DNA of 64,000 nt from Streptomyces echinoruber (GTDB lineage: Bacteria > Actinomycetota > Actinomycetes > Streptomycetales > Streptomycetaceae): positions 186,001-250,000 of the forward strand of contig NZ_BMWH01000004.1 of the NCBI RefSeq assembly GCF_014651135.1, in the 5' to 3' direction. Both the position numbers and the translations under genes were made by a program. Position 1 is the first letter of the stretch, and every line of letters starts with the position of its first letter. The notes beneath the pieces are model-generated. The model worked only from the letters and a program-made list of their open reading frames with translations. It was not told the DNA's origin and did not search any database. Below, in pieces: positions 17,887 through 26,258 of the stretch.

Positions 17887-18702
17887 ATGGAAGTAGCCGT
17901 GAAAACCTTGGGCGATTTAGCCCTTCTTGCCGCACAGCGGAACATGACGCCGACCGCTCCGAAACAACGCCGGGTCCTGGCTCTCCTTTCGGCCCGCGCG
18001 AACCAGCTGATACTTACCGAGGAATTCCATCGCGAGCTGTGGGGCGGCCGACCACCGCGCACAGCCGCCGCGACCCTGCACACCTACGTCGGCCAGTTGC
18101 GGCGTGCCATGGCGCGGGCCCTGACGGTCGCGCCGCACGTCGTCTCCGAGCGGTTGCTGATCACCCAGCCCGGCGGCTACCTCCTGCGGGTCGATCCCGA
18201 CGGACACGACTTCACGCGGTACCACCAGCTGCTGGAGAAGGCGGACGAGGCCCGGCGCGCCCAGCAGGCGGAGGAGGCCGTGCTGCACTACCGCGCGGCA
18301 CTGGGCCTGTGGCGCGGGCCGGCCCTCGCCGACATCGTCTGCGGCCCCGTCCTGCGGGTCTGGGCGGACTGCGCCGACGAGTCCCGCCTGAACACCACCG
18401 AAAAGCTCATCGAACTCGAACTGCAGCTCGGCAACCCACTGGAGGTGCTGAGCGAACTGCGCGAACTGGCCGCCCGCCACCCGTTGCACGAGAATCTGCA
18501 CGGACAACTGATGGTAGCCCTTTCCCAGGCCGGTCGCAGGAATGAGGCACTGGAGGCCTATCACTCCCTGCGGAGGCGGATTGTGGGCGAACTCGGCCTC
18601 GAACCGTCCGCACGTCTGACACTGCTCCAGCAGCAGATCATCACATCACAGACAAGCACTCCGGAAAGATACGACTACCGCAGCACAAGGCGCAGCGCAT
18701 AG
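17887..18702 (+). CDS. SARP-family transcriptional activator
   Basis: A 271-residue short SARP. An OmpR-type winged-helix domain (about 1-95, with APKQRRVLALLSARANQ and TLHTYVGQLRR) is followed by a bacterial transcriptional activator domain (about 100-245, ending IVGELGLEPSARL). No ATPase or TPR extension is present. Such proteins switch on antibiotic or other specialised clusters in Streptomyces by binding direct heptamer repeats near -35. It probably controls the plus-strand genes that follow at 53 nt, and perhaps the divergent genes. ATG at 17887 follows GGGGAGAG; longer frames start in promoter sequence. Confidence 0.88.
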   Translation: MEVAVKTLGDLALLAAQRNMTPTAPKQRRVLALLSARANQLILTEEFHRELWGGRPPRTAAATLHTYVGQLRRAMARALTVAPHVVSERLLITQPGGYLLRVDPDGHDFTRYHQLLEKADEARRAQQAEEAVLHYRAALGLWRGPALADIVCGPVLRVWADCADESRLNTTEKLIELELQLGNPLEVLSELRELAARHPLHENLHGQLMVALSQAGRRNEALEAYHSLRRRIVGELGLEPSARLTLLQQQIITSQTSTPERYDYRSTRRSA

Positions 18703-18755
18703 GAAATATCACGATCGCGGCCTTCTGTGTCGGCACACAGCGGGAAGGACAGCAC

Positions 18756-19697
18756 GTGCTGTCGGAGTTCATACGTGAACAGGAATCACCGCCCCACCCG
18801 CACATCACCAAAGTCGTCATTCCGGCAGCAGGTCTGGGAACCCGGCTCCTGCCGGCCACCAAGGCAATTCCCAAGGAAATGCTGCCGGTGGTCGACAGAC
18901 CCGCCATCCAATATGTGGTGGAAGAGGCGGTCGCGGCCGGCCTGACGGACATCCTGATCGTCACCGGCCGCAACAAGAGACCGCTGGAAGAACATTTCGA
19001 CCGTCACCCCGAGATCGAGGAAGCCCTGGCCCGCAAGGGCGCCGAAGCGCACCTGGCCCGGGTGCCCGGACCCGGCGCGTCCGCGGCGCTGCACTACATA
19101 CGCCAGGGTGTCGCCAAAGGAGTGGGCCACGCGCTCCTGTGCGCGCGGGCGCATGTGGGGAACGAGCCGTTCGCCGTCCTGCTCGGCGACGACCTCATCG
19201 ATCCCCGCGATCCGCTGCTCGACCGCATGATCGCCGTACAGAGACGCCTCAGCGGCAGCGTCGTGGCCCTCATGGAGGTCGATCCGCGCGACATCCACCG
19301 GTACGGATGCGCCGCGGTCGCCCCCACCGAGGAGGCCGGCGTCGTCCGCGTCACCGGCCTGGTGGAAAAGCCCGCCCCCGGCCAGGCGCCCAGCAACTGC
19401 GCCGTCATCGGCCGCTTCGTCCTCCACCCCGGCGTCTTCGACGCGCTCCGCCGCACCGCCCCCGGACGCGGCGGGGAGCTCCAGCTCACCGACGCCCTGG
19501 ACCGCCTCTCCCGCACCGGGCCGGACCGCGCGCCGGTGCACGGAGTCCTCTTCTCCGGCCGCCGCTACGACACCGGCGACCGGGCCGACTATCTGCGCAC
19601 GATCGTCCGCCTGGCCTGCGAACGCGATGACCTGGGGCCGGACTTCCGAGCGTGGCTGGCCGCATTCGTCTCGCACGATTTCCGGGAAACAGGATGA
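18756..19697 (+). CDS. galU: UTP-glucose-1-phosphate uridylyltransferase (GalU type)
   Basis: A 313-residue nucleotidyltransferase. The nucleotide-binding start is VVIPAAGLGTRLLPATKAIP, followed by KEMLPVVDRP; further motifs are LLGDDLID and VTGLVEKP. It makes UDP-glucose from glucose-1-phosphate and UTP. Being inside a SARP-controlled cluster, it is probably an extra copy that supplies UDP-glucose or a related donor to the local glycosyltransferases. GTG at 18756 has GGGAAGGA upstream. Its stop overlaps the next start by 4 nt. Confidence 0.88.
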   Translation: MLSEFIREQESPPHPHITKVVIPAAGLGTRLLPATKAIPKEMLPVVDRPAIQYVVEEAVAAGLTDILIVTGRNKRPLEEHFDRHPEIEEALARKGAEAHLARVPGPGASAALHYIRQGVAKGVGHALLCARAHVGNEPFAVLLGDDLIDPRDPLLDRMIAVQRRLSGSVVALMEVDPRDIHRYGCAAVAPTEEAGVVRVTGLVEKPAPGQAPSNCAVIGRFVLHPGVFDALRRTAPGRGGELQLTDALDRLSRTGPDRAPVHGVLFSGRRYDTGDRADYLRTIVRLACERDDLGPDFRAWLAAFVSHDFRETG

Positions 19698-21559
19698 CCA
19701 CTATGCCCTCTGGCTCCGCCCAGGACACCCGCCTCCCCCTCCCCGACGCCACCGACGACCCCACCACCCCGCTGCTGACCGGCGCGCAGGCCGTGGCGGC
19801 GCTGCTCGCCGAGGGCGGCGTCCGCAACGTCTTCGTCTACGCGGGCACCTCGGAGCTCGCGCTCTGCGACGCGCTGCACCACACCGACGGCATCCACCTG
19901 TCCAACGGACGCGGCGACAAGGAATCCGCGTTCATGGCCGCCGGCGCCTCCCTGACCAGACCGGGCCGGGGCGCCGCCGTCCTGCACGGCGCCCGCGGCC
20001 TGACCAACGCCGCCGGCGCCGTCGCCGACGCCCGGCGCAGCGAGGCGGGCGCCCTGTTCCTGGTCGGGCTGCCCTCCAGCGGCTCGGTCCGCTTCCTGCC
20101 GCCGCACGGCGAGCACGGCCTGCTGGACGGCATCGGCAGGTTCGCCGACTGGTCGTGGCAGGCGCCCGCGGTGCCCGAGCGGCCCGAGGAGCGCCGGGCC
20201 GCCGCCGAGCGGTTCGTGGAACGGCTCAGGGCGGCCCTGGCCTTCTGCACCTCCCCACCGCACCGGCCGGCCATCTTCGGCATCCCCCAGGACGTCGCCG
20301 AGAGCCGCTGGATCCCGCGCGAGGCGCTGCGCACCGCCCCGCCCGGGACGCCGTCCACCGACCTGCGGCAGCCGGCGCTCCAGGCGCTGCTCGAGGAGCT
20401 GCGGCAGTCCCGCCGCCCGCTGTTCCTCCTCGACGACTACGCCCTGCACCACGCGGGGCTGCGCCCGGCGCTGGACCGGCTGAGCACCCTGACCGGCGCG
20501 GCCGTGCTCCAGGTGCGCTACCGCCGGGGCCCGATGCTCTTCGAGAGGCTGCGCAGCGAGGAGGTGGCGAACTTCGCCGGCTGGCTCAACCCCTTCAGCG
20601 CCGTGCACCGAGCCCTGCTCGCCGCGTGCGACCTGCTGGTGACCGTGGAGGACCGCAACATCTACGAACGGGTCGTCGGCCCCCTGCCCGGCTGCCGCAA
20701 GGCGGCGGTCAACACCGACCCCGCCAAGGTCCTGAAGAACGAGTACCTGGGCGACGACGAGCCGCTCGTCGTCGGCGACCCGTCACAGGTGCTCGCCGAG
20801 CTGGCCGACCGGCTGGACGCCCTTCAAGAGCCGCCGCGCACGCCCTGGTTCCCGGACGAAGCCCTCACCGAGCACCTGCGCGGCCCGGAACGGGCCGACG
20901 CCGCCGTGGAGGACGGGCGCCGCGCCGTCGCCCGGGCGCTGGCCGCGACGCTCGCGTCCTGGGAGCGGCCCGTCCTGGTCGACGACAGCCAGATGTTCGG
21001 CGGGTTGCTGTCCGAGCACTACGACGACTTCCCGTCCGGCCTGCGGGTCTTCGGCGGTCACGGGGCCTTCGTCGGCGGCGGGCTGGCGTACGCCACCGGC
21101 CTGGCCGTGGGCGACCGGGACGCCCGGGTGATGTGCACCCTGGGCGACCAGGCGTTCACCAATTCCTTTCAGGGGCTGGTGGCCGCGGTGCAGGAACAGG
21201 CCCGGGTGGTGTTCGTCGTGTGCAACAACGGCGAGTCCGTCTCGTTGAAGAAGCAGGCCGCCGCCTCCTACGGCGACATGGAGCGCTCCTATCTCGCGAA
21301 CGTCGGCCACATGGCCTACCACCAGGTCGCCGAGGCGCTCGGCGTGCCCGCCCACCGGGTGGCCGTCCCCCTCGGCGACACGCCCACGGCGGTCGGGGCG
21401 GCGGTGTCCGAGCTGACGGCCGCGCTGGAGAAGAGCGCCGCCGAGCAGGGTCCCAGCCTGGTCGAGATCGTCCTGCCGTCGGATCCCGACGTGTGGAAGG
21501 GCATCTGGGTCACCCAGGGCTTCGAGGAGATGGCGGCGGACCCCGAAGGCACGGCATGA
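19694..21559 (+). CDS. Thiamine-diphosphate-dependent enzyme, acetolactate-synthase-like
   Basis: A 621-residue three-domain ThDP enzyme. The PYR domain holds the activating glutamate (about Glu77 in NGRGDKESAFMAAGAS). A central domain follows, and the PP domain carries the ThDP motif GDQAF to CNNGE (about 484-514). The family decarboxylates 2-oxoacids or ligates the resulting unit. The C-terminal part lacks close resemblance to housekeeping IlvB and the substrate is unknown. The ATG at 19694 overlaps the galU stop; an alternative ATG is at 19703. Its stop overlaps the MFS start by 4 nt. Confidence 0.8.
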   Translation: MTTMPSGSAQDTRLPLPDATDDPTTPLLTGAQAVAALLAEGGVRNVFVYAGTSELALCDALHHTDGIHLSNGRGDKESAFMAAGASLTRPGRGAAVLHGARGLTNAAGAVADARRSEAGALFLVGLPSSGSVRFLPPHGEHGLLDGIGRFADWSWQAPAVPERPEERRAAAERFVERLRAALAFCTSPPHRPAIFGIPQDVAESRWIPREALRTAPPGTPSTDLRQPALQALLEELRQSRRPLFLLDDYALHHAGLRPALDRLSTLTGAAVLQVRYRRGPMLFERLRSEEVANFAGWLNPFSAVHRALLAACDLLVTVEDRNIYERVVGPLPGCRKAAVNTDPAKVLKNEYLGDDEPLVVGDPSQVLAELADRLDALQEPPRTPWFPDEALTEHLRGPERADAAVEDGRRAVARALAATLASWERPVLVDDSQMFGGLLSEHYDDFPSGLRVFGGHGAFVGGGLAYATGLAVGDRDARVMCTLGDQAFTNSFQGLVAAVQEQARVVFVVCNNGESVSLKKQAAASYGDMERSYLANVGHMAYHQVAEALGVPAHRVAVPLGDTPTAVGAAVSELTAALEKSAAEQGPSLVEIVLPSDPDVWKGIWVTQGFEEMAADPEGTA

Positions 21560-22782
21560 CCGGGGGACCGGCGTCCGGTGCCCGGCGGCCGCGGCAGGCG
21601 CGGTTCGCCCTCGGCGTGGTGTTCTTCGTCAACGGTGCCCTGTTCGGCAACTGGGTGCTGCGCATCCCCGCCGTCAAGGACCGGGTCGGCGCCGACACCG
21701 GTCCCCTCGGACTGGCGCTGCTCGGGCTGGCGGTCGGCGCCCTGCTGTCCAAGCAGGTCGCCGGGCAGCTCGTGGCCCGCCACGGCAGCCGCCCCGTCAC
21801 CCGGCTCGGCATCACGCTGAGCTGTCTGGCGCTGCTGCTCCCGGCGCTCGCCGGGAACCTCGTCGCCCTCGGGCTCGCCCTGGTCGGGTTCGGCGCGGCC
21901 ATGGGCATCGTGGACGTGGCGATGAACGCGCACGGCGTCGCCGTCCAGAACCGCATGGGCCGTCCCGTGCTGTCCTCCCTGCACGGCGTGTACAGCGTCG
22001 GGGGACTGCTCGGCGCGCTGACCGGCGGCGGTGCCGAGGCCCGGGGGCTGTCCCCCCTGGTGCACTTCGCCCTCGTCGCCGCGGTGCTGGGCGGGGTCGC
22101 GCTCGTCGCCTCCGCCTGGCTGCTGCCCGCGAGCAGCGACGTCGCCCCGCGGCGGGCCGAGGGCGGCTGGGCCAGGCTGCCCGCCGAGCGCCGGCTGCCC
22201 CTGGTGCTGCTGGGCTTCGTCGGCCTGTGCGGCATGGCGGGAGAGGGCGCGGTCGGCGACTGGGGCGCCATCTACCTGCGGGACGGCCTGGGCACCAGCG
22301 CCCAGTTCGCGGCCCTCGGCTACTCCGCGTACTCCGTGGCCATGGCGGCCGGGCGGCTGCTCGGCGACCGGTGCCTGGCCCGCTGGGGCGACGTACGGGT
22401 GGTCACCTGGGCGGTGACGTTCGCGGGCTGCGCCTTCGCCGCCGGGCTGCTGGCCGGGCATCCGGCCGCGGCCGTGTGCGGGTTCGCGGCCCTGGGGTCG
22501 GGGCTGTCCATCGTCATGCCGGCGATCTTCTCGATGGCCGGGCGGATGGCCGGGCGGGCCACCGGCCCGGCCATCACCGTGGTGTCCAGCATCGCCGGCA
22601 CCGGCTTCCTGGCCGGGCCGCCGCTGATCGGCTTCCTCGCCCAGGCCACCGGGGTGCCGGTGGCGCTGGGCGCGGTGAGCGTGCTCGCGCTGGGTGCCGC
22701 GGTCCTGCTGCGTGTCGCCACGTCCGGGCAGCGGGCCCCGGCCGGGCCGCCGCCCGCCCGCGCCGCCGGTCCCCTCGCCTGA
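21556..22782 (+). CDS. MFS transporter
   Basis: A 408-residue protein with about twelve membrane helices and little soluble sequence, resembling the YbjJ-like branch of the major facilitator superfamily. A typical loop 2-3 is SKQVAGQLVARHGSRP. Placed inside the SARP-controlled gene set, it is the obvious exporter of the product or of a sugar intermediate, though import cannot be excluded. Translationally coupled to the ThDP enzyme gene. Confidence 0.83.
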   Translation: MTGGPASGARRPRQARFALGVVFFVNGALFGNWVLRIPAVKDRVGADTGPLGLALLGLAVGALLSKQVAGQLVARHGSRPVTRLGITLSCLALLLPALAGNLVALGLALVGFGAAMGIVDVAMNAHGVAVQNRMGRPVLSSLHGVYSVGGLLGALTGGGAEARGLSPLVHFALVAAVLGGVALVASAWLLPASSDVAPRRAEGGWARLPAERRLPLVLLGFVGLCGMAGEGAVGDWGAIYLRDGLGTSAQFAALGYSAYSVAMAAGRLLGDRCLARWGDVRVVTWAVTFAGCAFAAGLLAGHPAAAVCGFAALGSGLSIVMPAIFSMAGRMAGRATGPAITVVSSIAGTGFLAGPPLIGFLAQATGVPVALGAVSVLALGAAVLLRVATSGQRAPAGPPPARAAGPLA

Positions 22783-22813
22783 CCGCCCCTGACCGCCACC
22801 GAAAGGAGTTCCC

Positions 22814-24013
22814 GTGACCCAGCTCCGTCCCACGGACCCGGAGGTCCTGGCGACCGCCGTCGTCGACAGCGTCGTCGTCGCCTCGGACCCCGACGCCCGC
22901 CGCTCCGGCCTCTTCTACTGGGAGATGGCCCGCCCGTGGACCGAGGCCGTCGTCGCCGCGGTCAGGAAGGCCGAGGACCCCAAGATCCGTGCCCTCGGCG
23001 AGGCGCTCGCCGAGGAACCGGGCGTTCCCGGCCACTACCACCGGCTGCGGGCCGTCCTCCTCGACCGGGCCGCCCTGCCCTCCACCGCTCCCCTGTTCGA
23101 CGCAGCCTGGGAGGCGGAGTGCAACTCACGCATCGGCTTCCACCTCGGGGCGCGGCACACCCGCGACGCCGAGCCGGTCACCGTCGAGGAACTGCGCGCC
23201 CTCCCGCCCGGGCCCGCGCTGCCCCCGGGAGCCGACCCGGAGGTGCTGATCGTCGTGCCGTTCCGGGACCGCGACACCGGCGGCGCCCGGCTGCGCAACC
23301 TGCTGGCCTGCCTGCTCGCGCTGCGCGACCAGTCCTACCCGCGCGAGAGATACCAGGTCACCGTCGTCGAGTCCGACGACTCCCCGCGCTGGCGCGAGGC
23401 GATCACCCCGTTCGCCGACCACTACCTGTTCGCCCCCAAGGGCGGGATGTTCAACAAGTCCTGGGCGGTCAACGCGGGCGTGGTGAACACCCCCGGCCGC
23501 AACGAGGTGCTGTGCATCCTCGACGCCGACGTGCTCGCCGACCGGGACTTCGTCGCCCGCAACGCCGAACGCTTCCGCTCCCCCGGTGTCGGCGGTCATC
23601 TGACGTACCGGAAGATGAGCTGCATGGACGGGCCCACCACGGCATGGGCCGTCCGCGAACGCGTCCGGCGCCGCGCCGCCGAGGCCGGCCCCGAGCACCT
23701 GCGCGTCTTCCAGCTGCGCCGCCCGCCGGGCTGCTGCCTGTGGGTGCGCACCGGGATCTTCCACCGGGTGGGCGGCATGGACGAGCGGTACGAGGGCTGG
23801 GGCGGCGAGGACAACGACTTCGCCTACCGCTTCGACATCGCCGCGCCCTTCTTCCACCACGACGACTGGATGCTGCACATGCAGCACCCCCCGGCGTCCC
23901 TCCTCAGGGAGGACGGCGAACTCGTCAACGCCCACATCCCGGCGCTCAGCTGGCGCCCCGAGGAACCCATCGGGCGGCTCGACCGCTTCACCGCCGAACC
24001 CGCCGGGAGCTGA
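22814..24013 (+). CDS. Glycosyltransferase, GT2 core with galactosyltransferase C-terminal motif
   Basis: A 399-residue soluble protein. An N-terminal helical region (1-125) of unknown role precedes a GT-A domain: EVLIVVPFRDRD, the metal-binding CILDADVLADRDF, and GGMDERYEGWGGEDNDFAYR, a signature of the galactosyltransferase C-terminal family. This suggests transfer of a hexose or N-acetylhexosamine from a UDP-sugar. GTG at 22814 has AAAGGAG. It follows the MFS gene by 31 nt and precedes the RapZ-like gene by 2 nt. Confidence 0.83.
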   Translation: MTQLRPTDPEVLATAVVDSVVVASDPDARRSGLFYWEMARPWTEAVVAAVRKAEDPKIRALGEALAEEPGVPGHYHRLRAVLLDRAALPSTAPLFDAAWEAECNSRIGFHLGARHTRDAEPVTVEELRALPPGPALPPGADPEVLIVVPFRDRDTGGARLRNLLACLLALRDQSYPRERYQVTVVESDDSPRWREAITPFADHYLFAPKGGMFNKSWAVNAGVVNTPGRNEVLCILDADVLADRDFVARNAERFRSPGVGGHLTYRKMSCMDGPTTAWAVRERVRRRAAEAGPEHLRVFQLRRPPGCCLWVRTGIFHRVGGMDERYEGWGGEDNDFAYRFDIAAPFFHHDDWMLHMQHPPASLLREDGELVNAHIPALSWRPEEPIGRLDRFTAEPAGS

Positions 24014-24015
24014 GG

Positions 24016-24507
24016 ATGCCGTCCCCGCCCGGATCCGACAGCCGGTTCGTCGTCATCACCGGCCTGTCCGGGGCCGGCCGCAGCCTCGCCGCCGACCACC
24101 TGGCGGACCCCGGCCGCTTCACCATCGACACCCTGCCGCCCGAGCCGGTGCCCAAGGTGGCCGAGCCGGCCCACGTCCCGCGGTCGTCTTTCACCCGGGT
24201 GGTGCCGGCCCCGGGCACCGCGCACCAGCGGGACGAGGTCCCGCCCACGCCGGCCGGGTTGCTCTCCTCGGGGGCCCGGGCGCGGGTGCTGTTCCTGGAG
24301 GCGGCCACCGACGTCCTCGTACAGCGCCACGGCCACACCCGGCGCCGGCATCCGCCGGTCGACGGCGACGAGCAGCGTCCGGTGGCCGCCGTCGGCCAGG
24401 AGCCGCGCCCGCCGGCCTGCCCGCACGCACCGGTCGGCGAGTACGTCGCCGTGCTGCGCCGGCCGGGCGGCGCTCCCGGCGTGCCGCACCGGGACGTCGG
24501 CGGATGA
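24016..24507 (+). CDS. Truncated RapZ-family P-loop protein
   Basis: A 163-residue protein. The N-terminus matches the RapZ/YvcJ P-loop (VVITGLSGAGRSLAADHL) followed by FTIDTLPPEPVPKVAEPA. A second island matches the family segment VLFLEAATDVLVQRHGHTRRRHPP. The family is normally about 290 residues; the middle is shortened and the C-terminal domain, which binds amino-sugar metabolites in E. coli RapZ, is missing. The remaining C-terminus is low-complexity. It overlaps the YvcK-like gene by 4 nt, reproducing the conserved rapZ-yvcK order of the whiA locus. It may be a decaying or specialised copy. Confidence 0.72.
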   Translation: MPSPPGSDSRFVVITGLSGAGRSLAADHLADPGRFTIDTLPPEPVPKVAEPAHVPRSSFTRVVPAPGTAHQRDEVPPTPAGLLSSGARARVLFLEAATDVLVQRHGHTRRRHPPVDGDEQRPVAAVGQEPRPPACPHAPVGEYVAVLRRPGGAPGVPHRDVGG

Positions 24508-25406
24508 GCGCCCGCACGGTGCGCCCCCGCGTCGTGGCCCTGGGCGGCGGGCGCGGGCTGACCGCCACGCTCCGGGCCGCCCGCCGGTACGCCGGCCACA
24601 CCACCGCCATCGTCGCCACCGCGGACGACAGCGGCTCCACCGGGCGGCTGCGCAGCGCGCTGCGCATCCCCGCCCCCGGCGACCTGCGCCGCTGCCTGGC
24701 GGCGCTGGCCGGCGTCGAGGAGGAGCCGCTGGGCCAGGCGCTGGAGCACCGCTTCGCGGGCACCGACGTGGCGGGCCACGCCCTCGGCAACCTGCTGCTG
24801 GCCGGGCTCACCGCGGTCACGGGCGACTTCCTGGCCGCGACCGACCGCACGGCGGCGCTGCTGGGCCTGACCCCGGACCGGGGCCGGGTGGCCCCGGCGA
24901 CCGTGGAGCCGGTCGACCTGAGCGCCGTCACCGTGGACGGCACCCGGGTGACCGGGCAGTACGCCATCTCCAAGACATCGGGCCTGCACCGCGTCGCGCT
25001 CGACCCGCCCGGCGTCAAACCGCCCGACGGCCTGGCCCGGGCGATCCACGAGGCCGACCAGGTGGTGCTGGGCCCCGGCTCGGTGTACACCTCCGTCCTC
25101 GCCGCCGCCCTGGTCGACGACCTGCACGCCGCGCTCGCCACGACCCGCGCCCAGCGCGTCTACGTCTGCAACCTGGAGCCCGAGGTGGCCGAGACCCAGG
25201 GGTACGACATCGCCGCCCACGTCGAGGCGCTGCGCGCCCACGGTGTCGCACCGGACGTGGTGCTGGCGCACGACGGCGGCTCGCTGCCGGCCGGAGACGT
25301 CGGCGTCCGCCTGGTCCGCGCCGACCTGGCCCGCCCCGATCCCCGGTACGGCACCGCCCACGACAGCGCCAAGCTGGCCGCCGCGCTCGCGGCGGTCCTC
25401 GCGTAG
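24504..25406 (+). CDS. YvcK/CofD-family protein, cluster paralog
   Basis: A 300-residue member of the YvcK (gluconeogenesis factor)/CofD fold. Motifs: VVALGGGRGLTATLRA at the N-terminus, ATADDSGSTGRLR, APGDLRRCLAAL, GHALGNLLLAGL and LGPGSVYTSVLAA. YvcK of Bacillus and Listeria binds UDP-sugars and controls central and cell-wall metabolism. A copy beside galU and glycosyltransferases suggests that it senses or handles a UDP-sugar here (inference). A CofD-like phospho-transfer role is the alternative. Overlaps the RapZ-like gene by 4 nt. Confidence 0.82.
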   Translation: MSARTVRPRVVALGGGRGLTATLRAARRYAGHTTAIVATADDSGSTGRLRSALRIPAPGDLRRCLAALAGVEEEPLGQALEHRFAGTDVAGHALGNLLLAGLTAVTGDFLAATDRTAALLGLTPDRGRVAPATVEPVDLSAVTVDGTRVTGQYAISKTSGLHRVALDPPGVKPPDGLARAIHEADQVVLGPGSVYTSVLAAALVDDLHAALATTRAQRVYVCNLEPEVAETQGYDIAAHVEALRAHGVAPDVVLAHDGGSLPAGDVGVRLVRADLARPDPRYGTAHDSAKLAAALAAVLA

Positions 25407-25425
25407 CTTTTCGGAGGTATCCGAC

Positions 25426-26202
25426 ATGGCATTCTTCACCCTGGCCTGTGCCTTCCACGACACCGAGCGGCTCCTGGAGCGGACGCTGCCGCTGGCGATC
25501 CGCTCCCTGACCCGCCCCACCCGGCACGACTTCGAGGTGATCCTGGTCGCCGAGCGCTCCACCGAGGACACCGTCGCCCGGTTGCTGCCGCGGCTGGCCG
25601 ACCTCGGCGTGGACGAACTGCGGTGGCGCCGCACGGACCACCACGCCTTCTCCGGCGCCCCGTCCAACAACTTCCACGGCAACCACTTCACGACCACCAG
25701 CCCGTACCTGATCACGTTCACGGACGACACGTTCATCCACAAGACCGACGAGGACTTCGACGTGCTGGACGCCACCGCGCAGATCTTCGAGCGCAACCCG
25801 GAGGTGGTGCTCATCAGCAAGGTGGACGACCACGAGGAGTGGGACCGGCCGCTCGCGGACGTCGGACCGGAGATCGAGCCGGGAGTGCGGTCCGTCAACC
25901 GGGTGGTGGACCAGCTCATCGCCTACGACACCGCCCGTTTCGCGCCCGTCGCGCACCGGCTCGGCGCCTTCCACCGGGACACCTTCGTCAGCCACGAGGG
26001 ATTCGAGTACCAGTGGGAGAACCTGGCCGGCCACGTCGGGACCTCCGGCGGCCGCCGGATCGCCTACCCGGAGCGCTGGCCCCTCCGGGTCCGCCACAGC
26101 GACCTGCGCAACCAGCCGGGTTCCATGCACGGCACCCAGGACGAGGACGTGAAGCTCAAGTGCTTCGAACGGCTGCTGGAGAGCCGGGGACTGACCAAGT
26201 GA
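25426..26202 (+). CDS. Small GT-A-fold protein, probable glycosyltransferase
   Basis: A 258-residue soluble protein. It opens like a GT2 enzyme (FFTLACAFHDTERLL) with FEVILVAERSTEDT, and has a DxD-like acidic cluster TFTDDTFIHKTDEDFD near residue 100. A HGTQDEDVKLKCFERLL stretch near the end resembles the acceptor-side ED motif of GT-A enzymes. No membrane segments. It is last of the plus-strand set, with its own GGAGG at 25412-25416. The sequence is unusual for GT2, so donor, acceptor and even activity are unsure. Confidence 0.65.
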   Translation: MAFFTLACAFHDTERLLERTLPLAIRSLTRPTRHDFEVILVAERSTEDTVARLLPRLADLGVDELRWRRTDHHAFSGAPSNNFHGNHFTTTSPYLITFTDDTFIHKTDEDFDVLDATAQIFERNPEVVLISKVDDHEEWDRPLADVGPEIEPGVRSVNRVVDQLIAYDTARFAPVAHRLGAFHRDTFVSHEGFEYQWENLAGHVGTSGGRRIAYPERWPLRVRHSDLRNQPGSMHGTQDEDVKLKCFERLLESRGLTK

Positions 26203-26258
26203 GGTGATCCGCGCACCGGGCGGTGCCGGCACGGCGGCCGGGACCGGGCCGACGGGGC

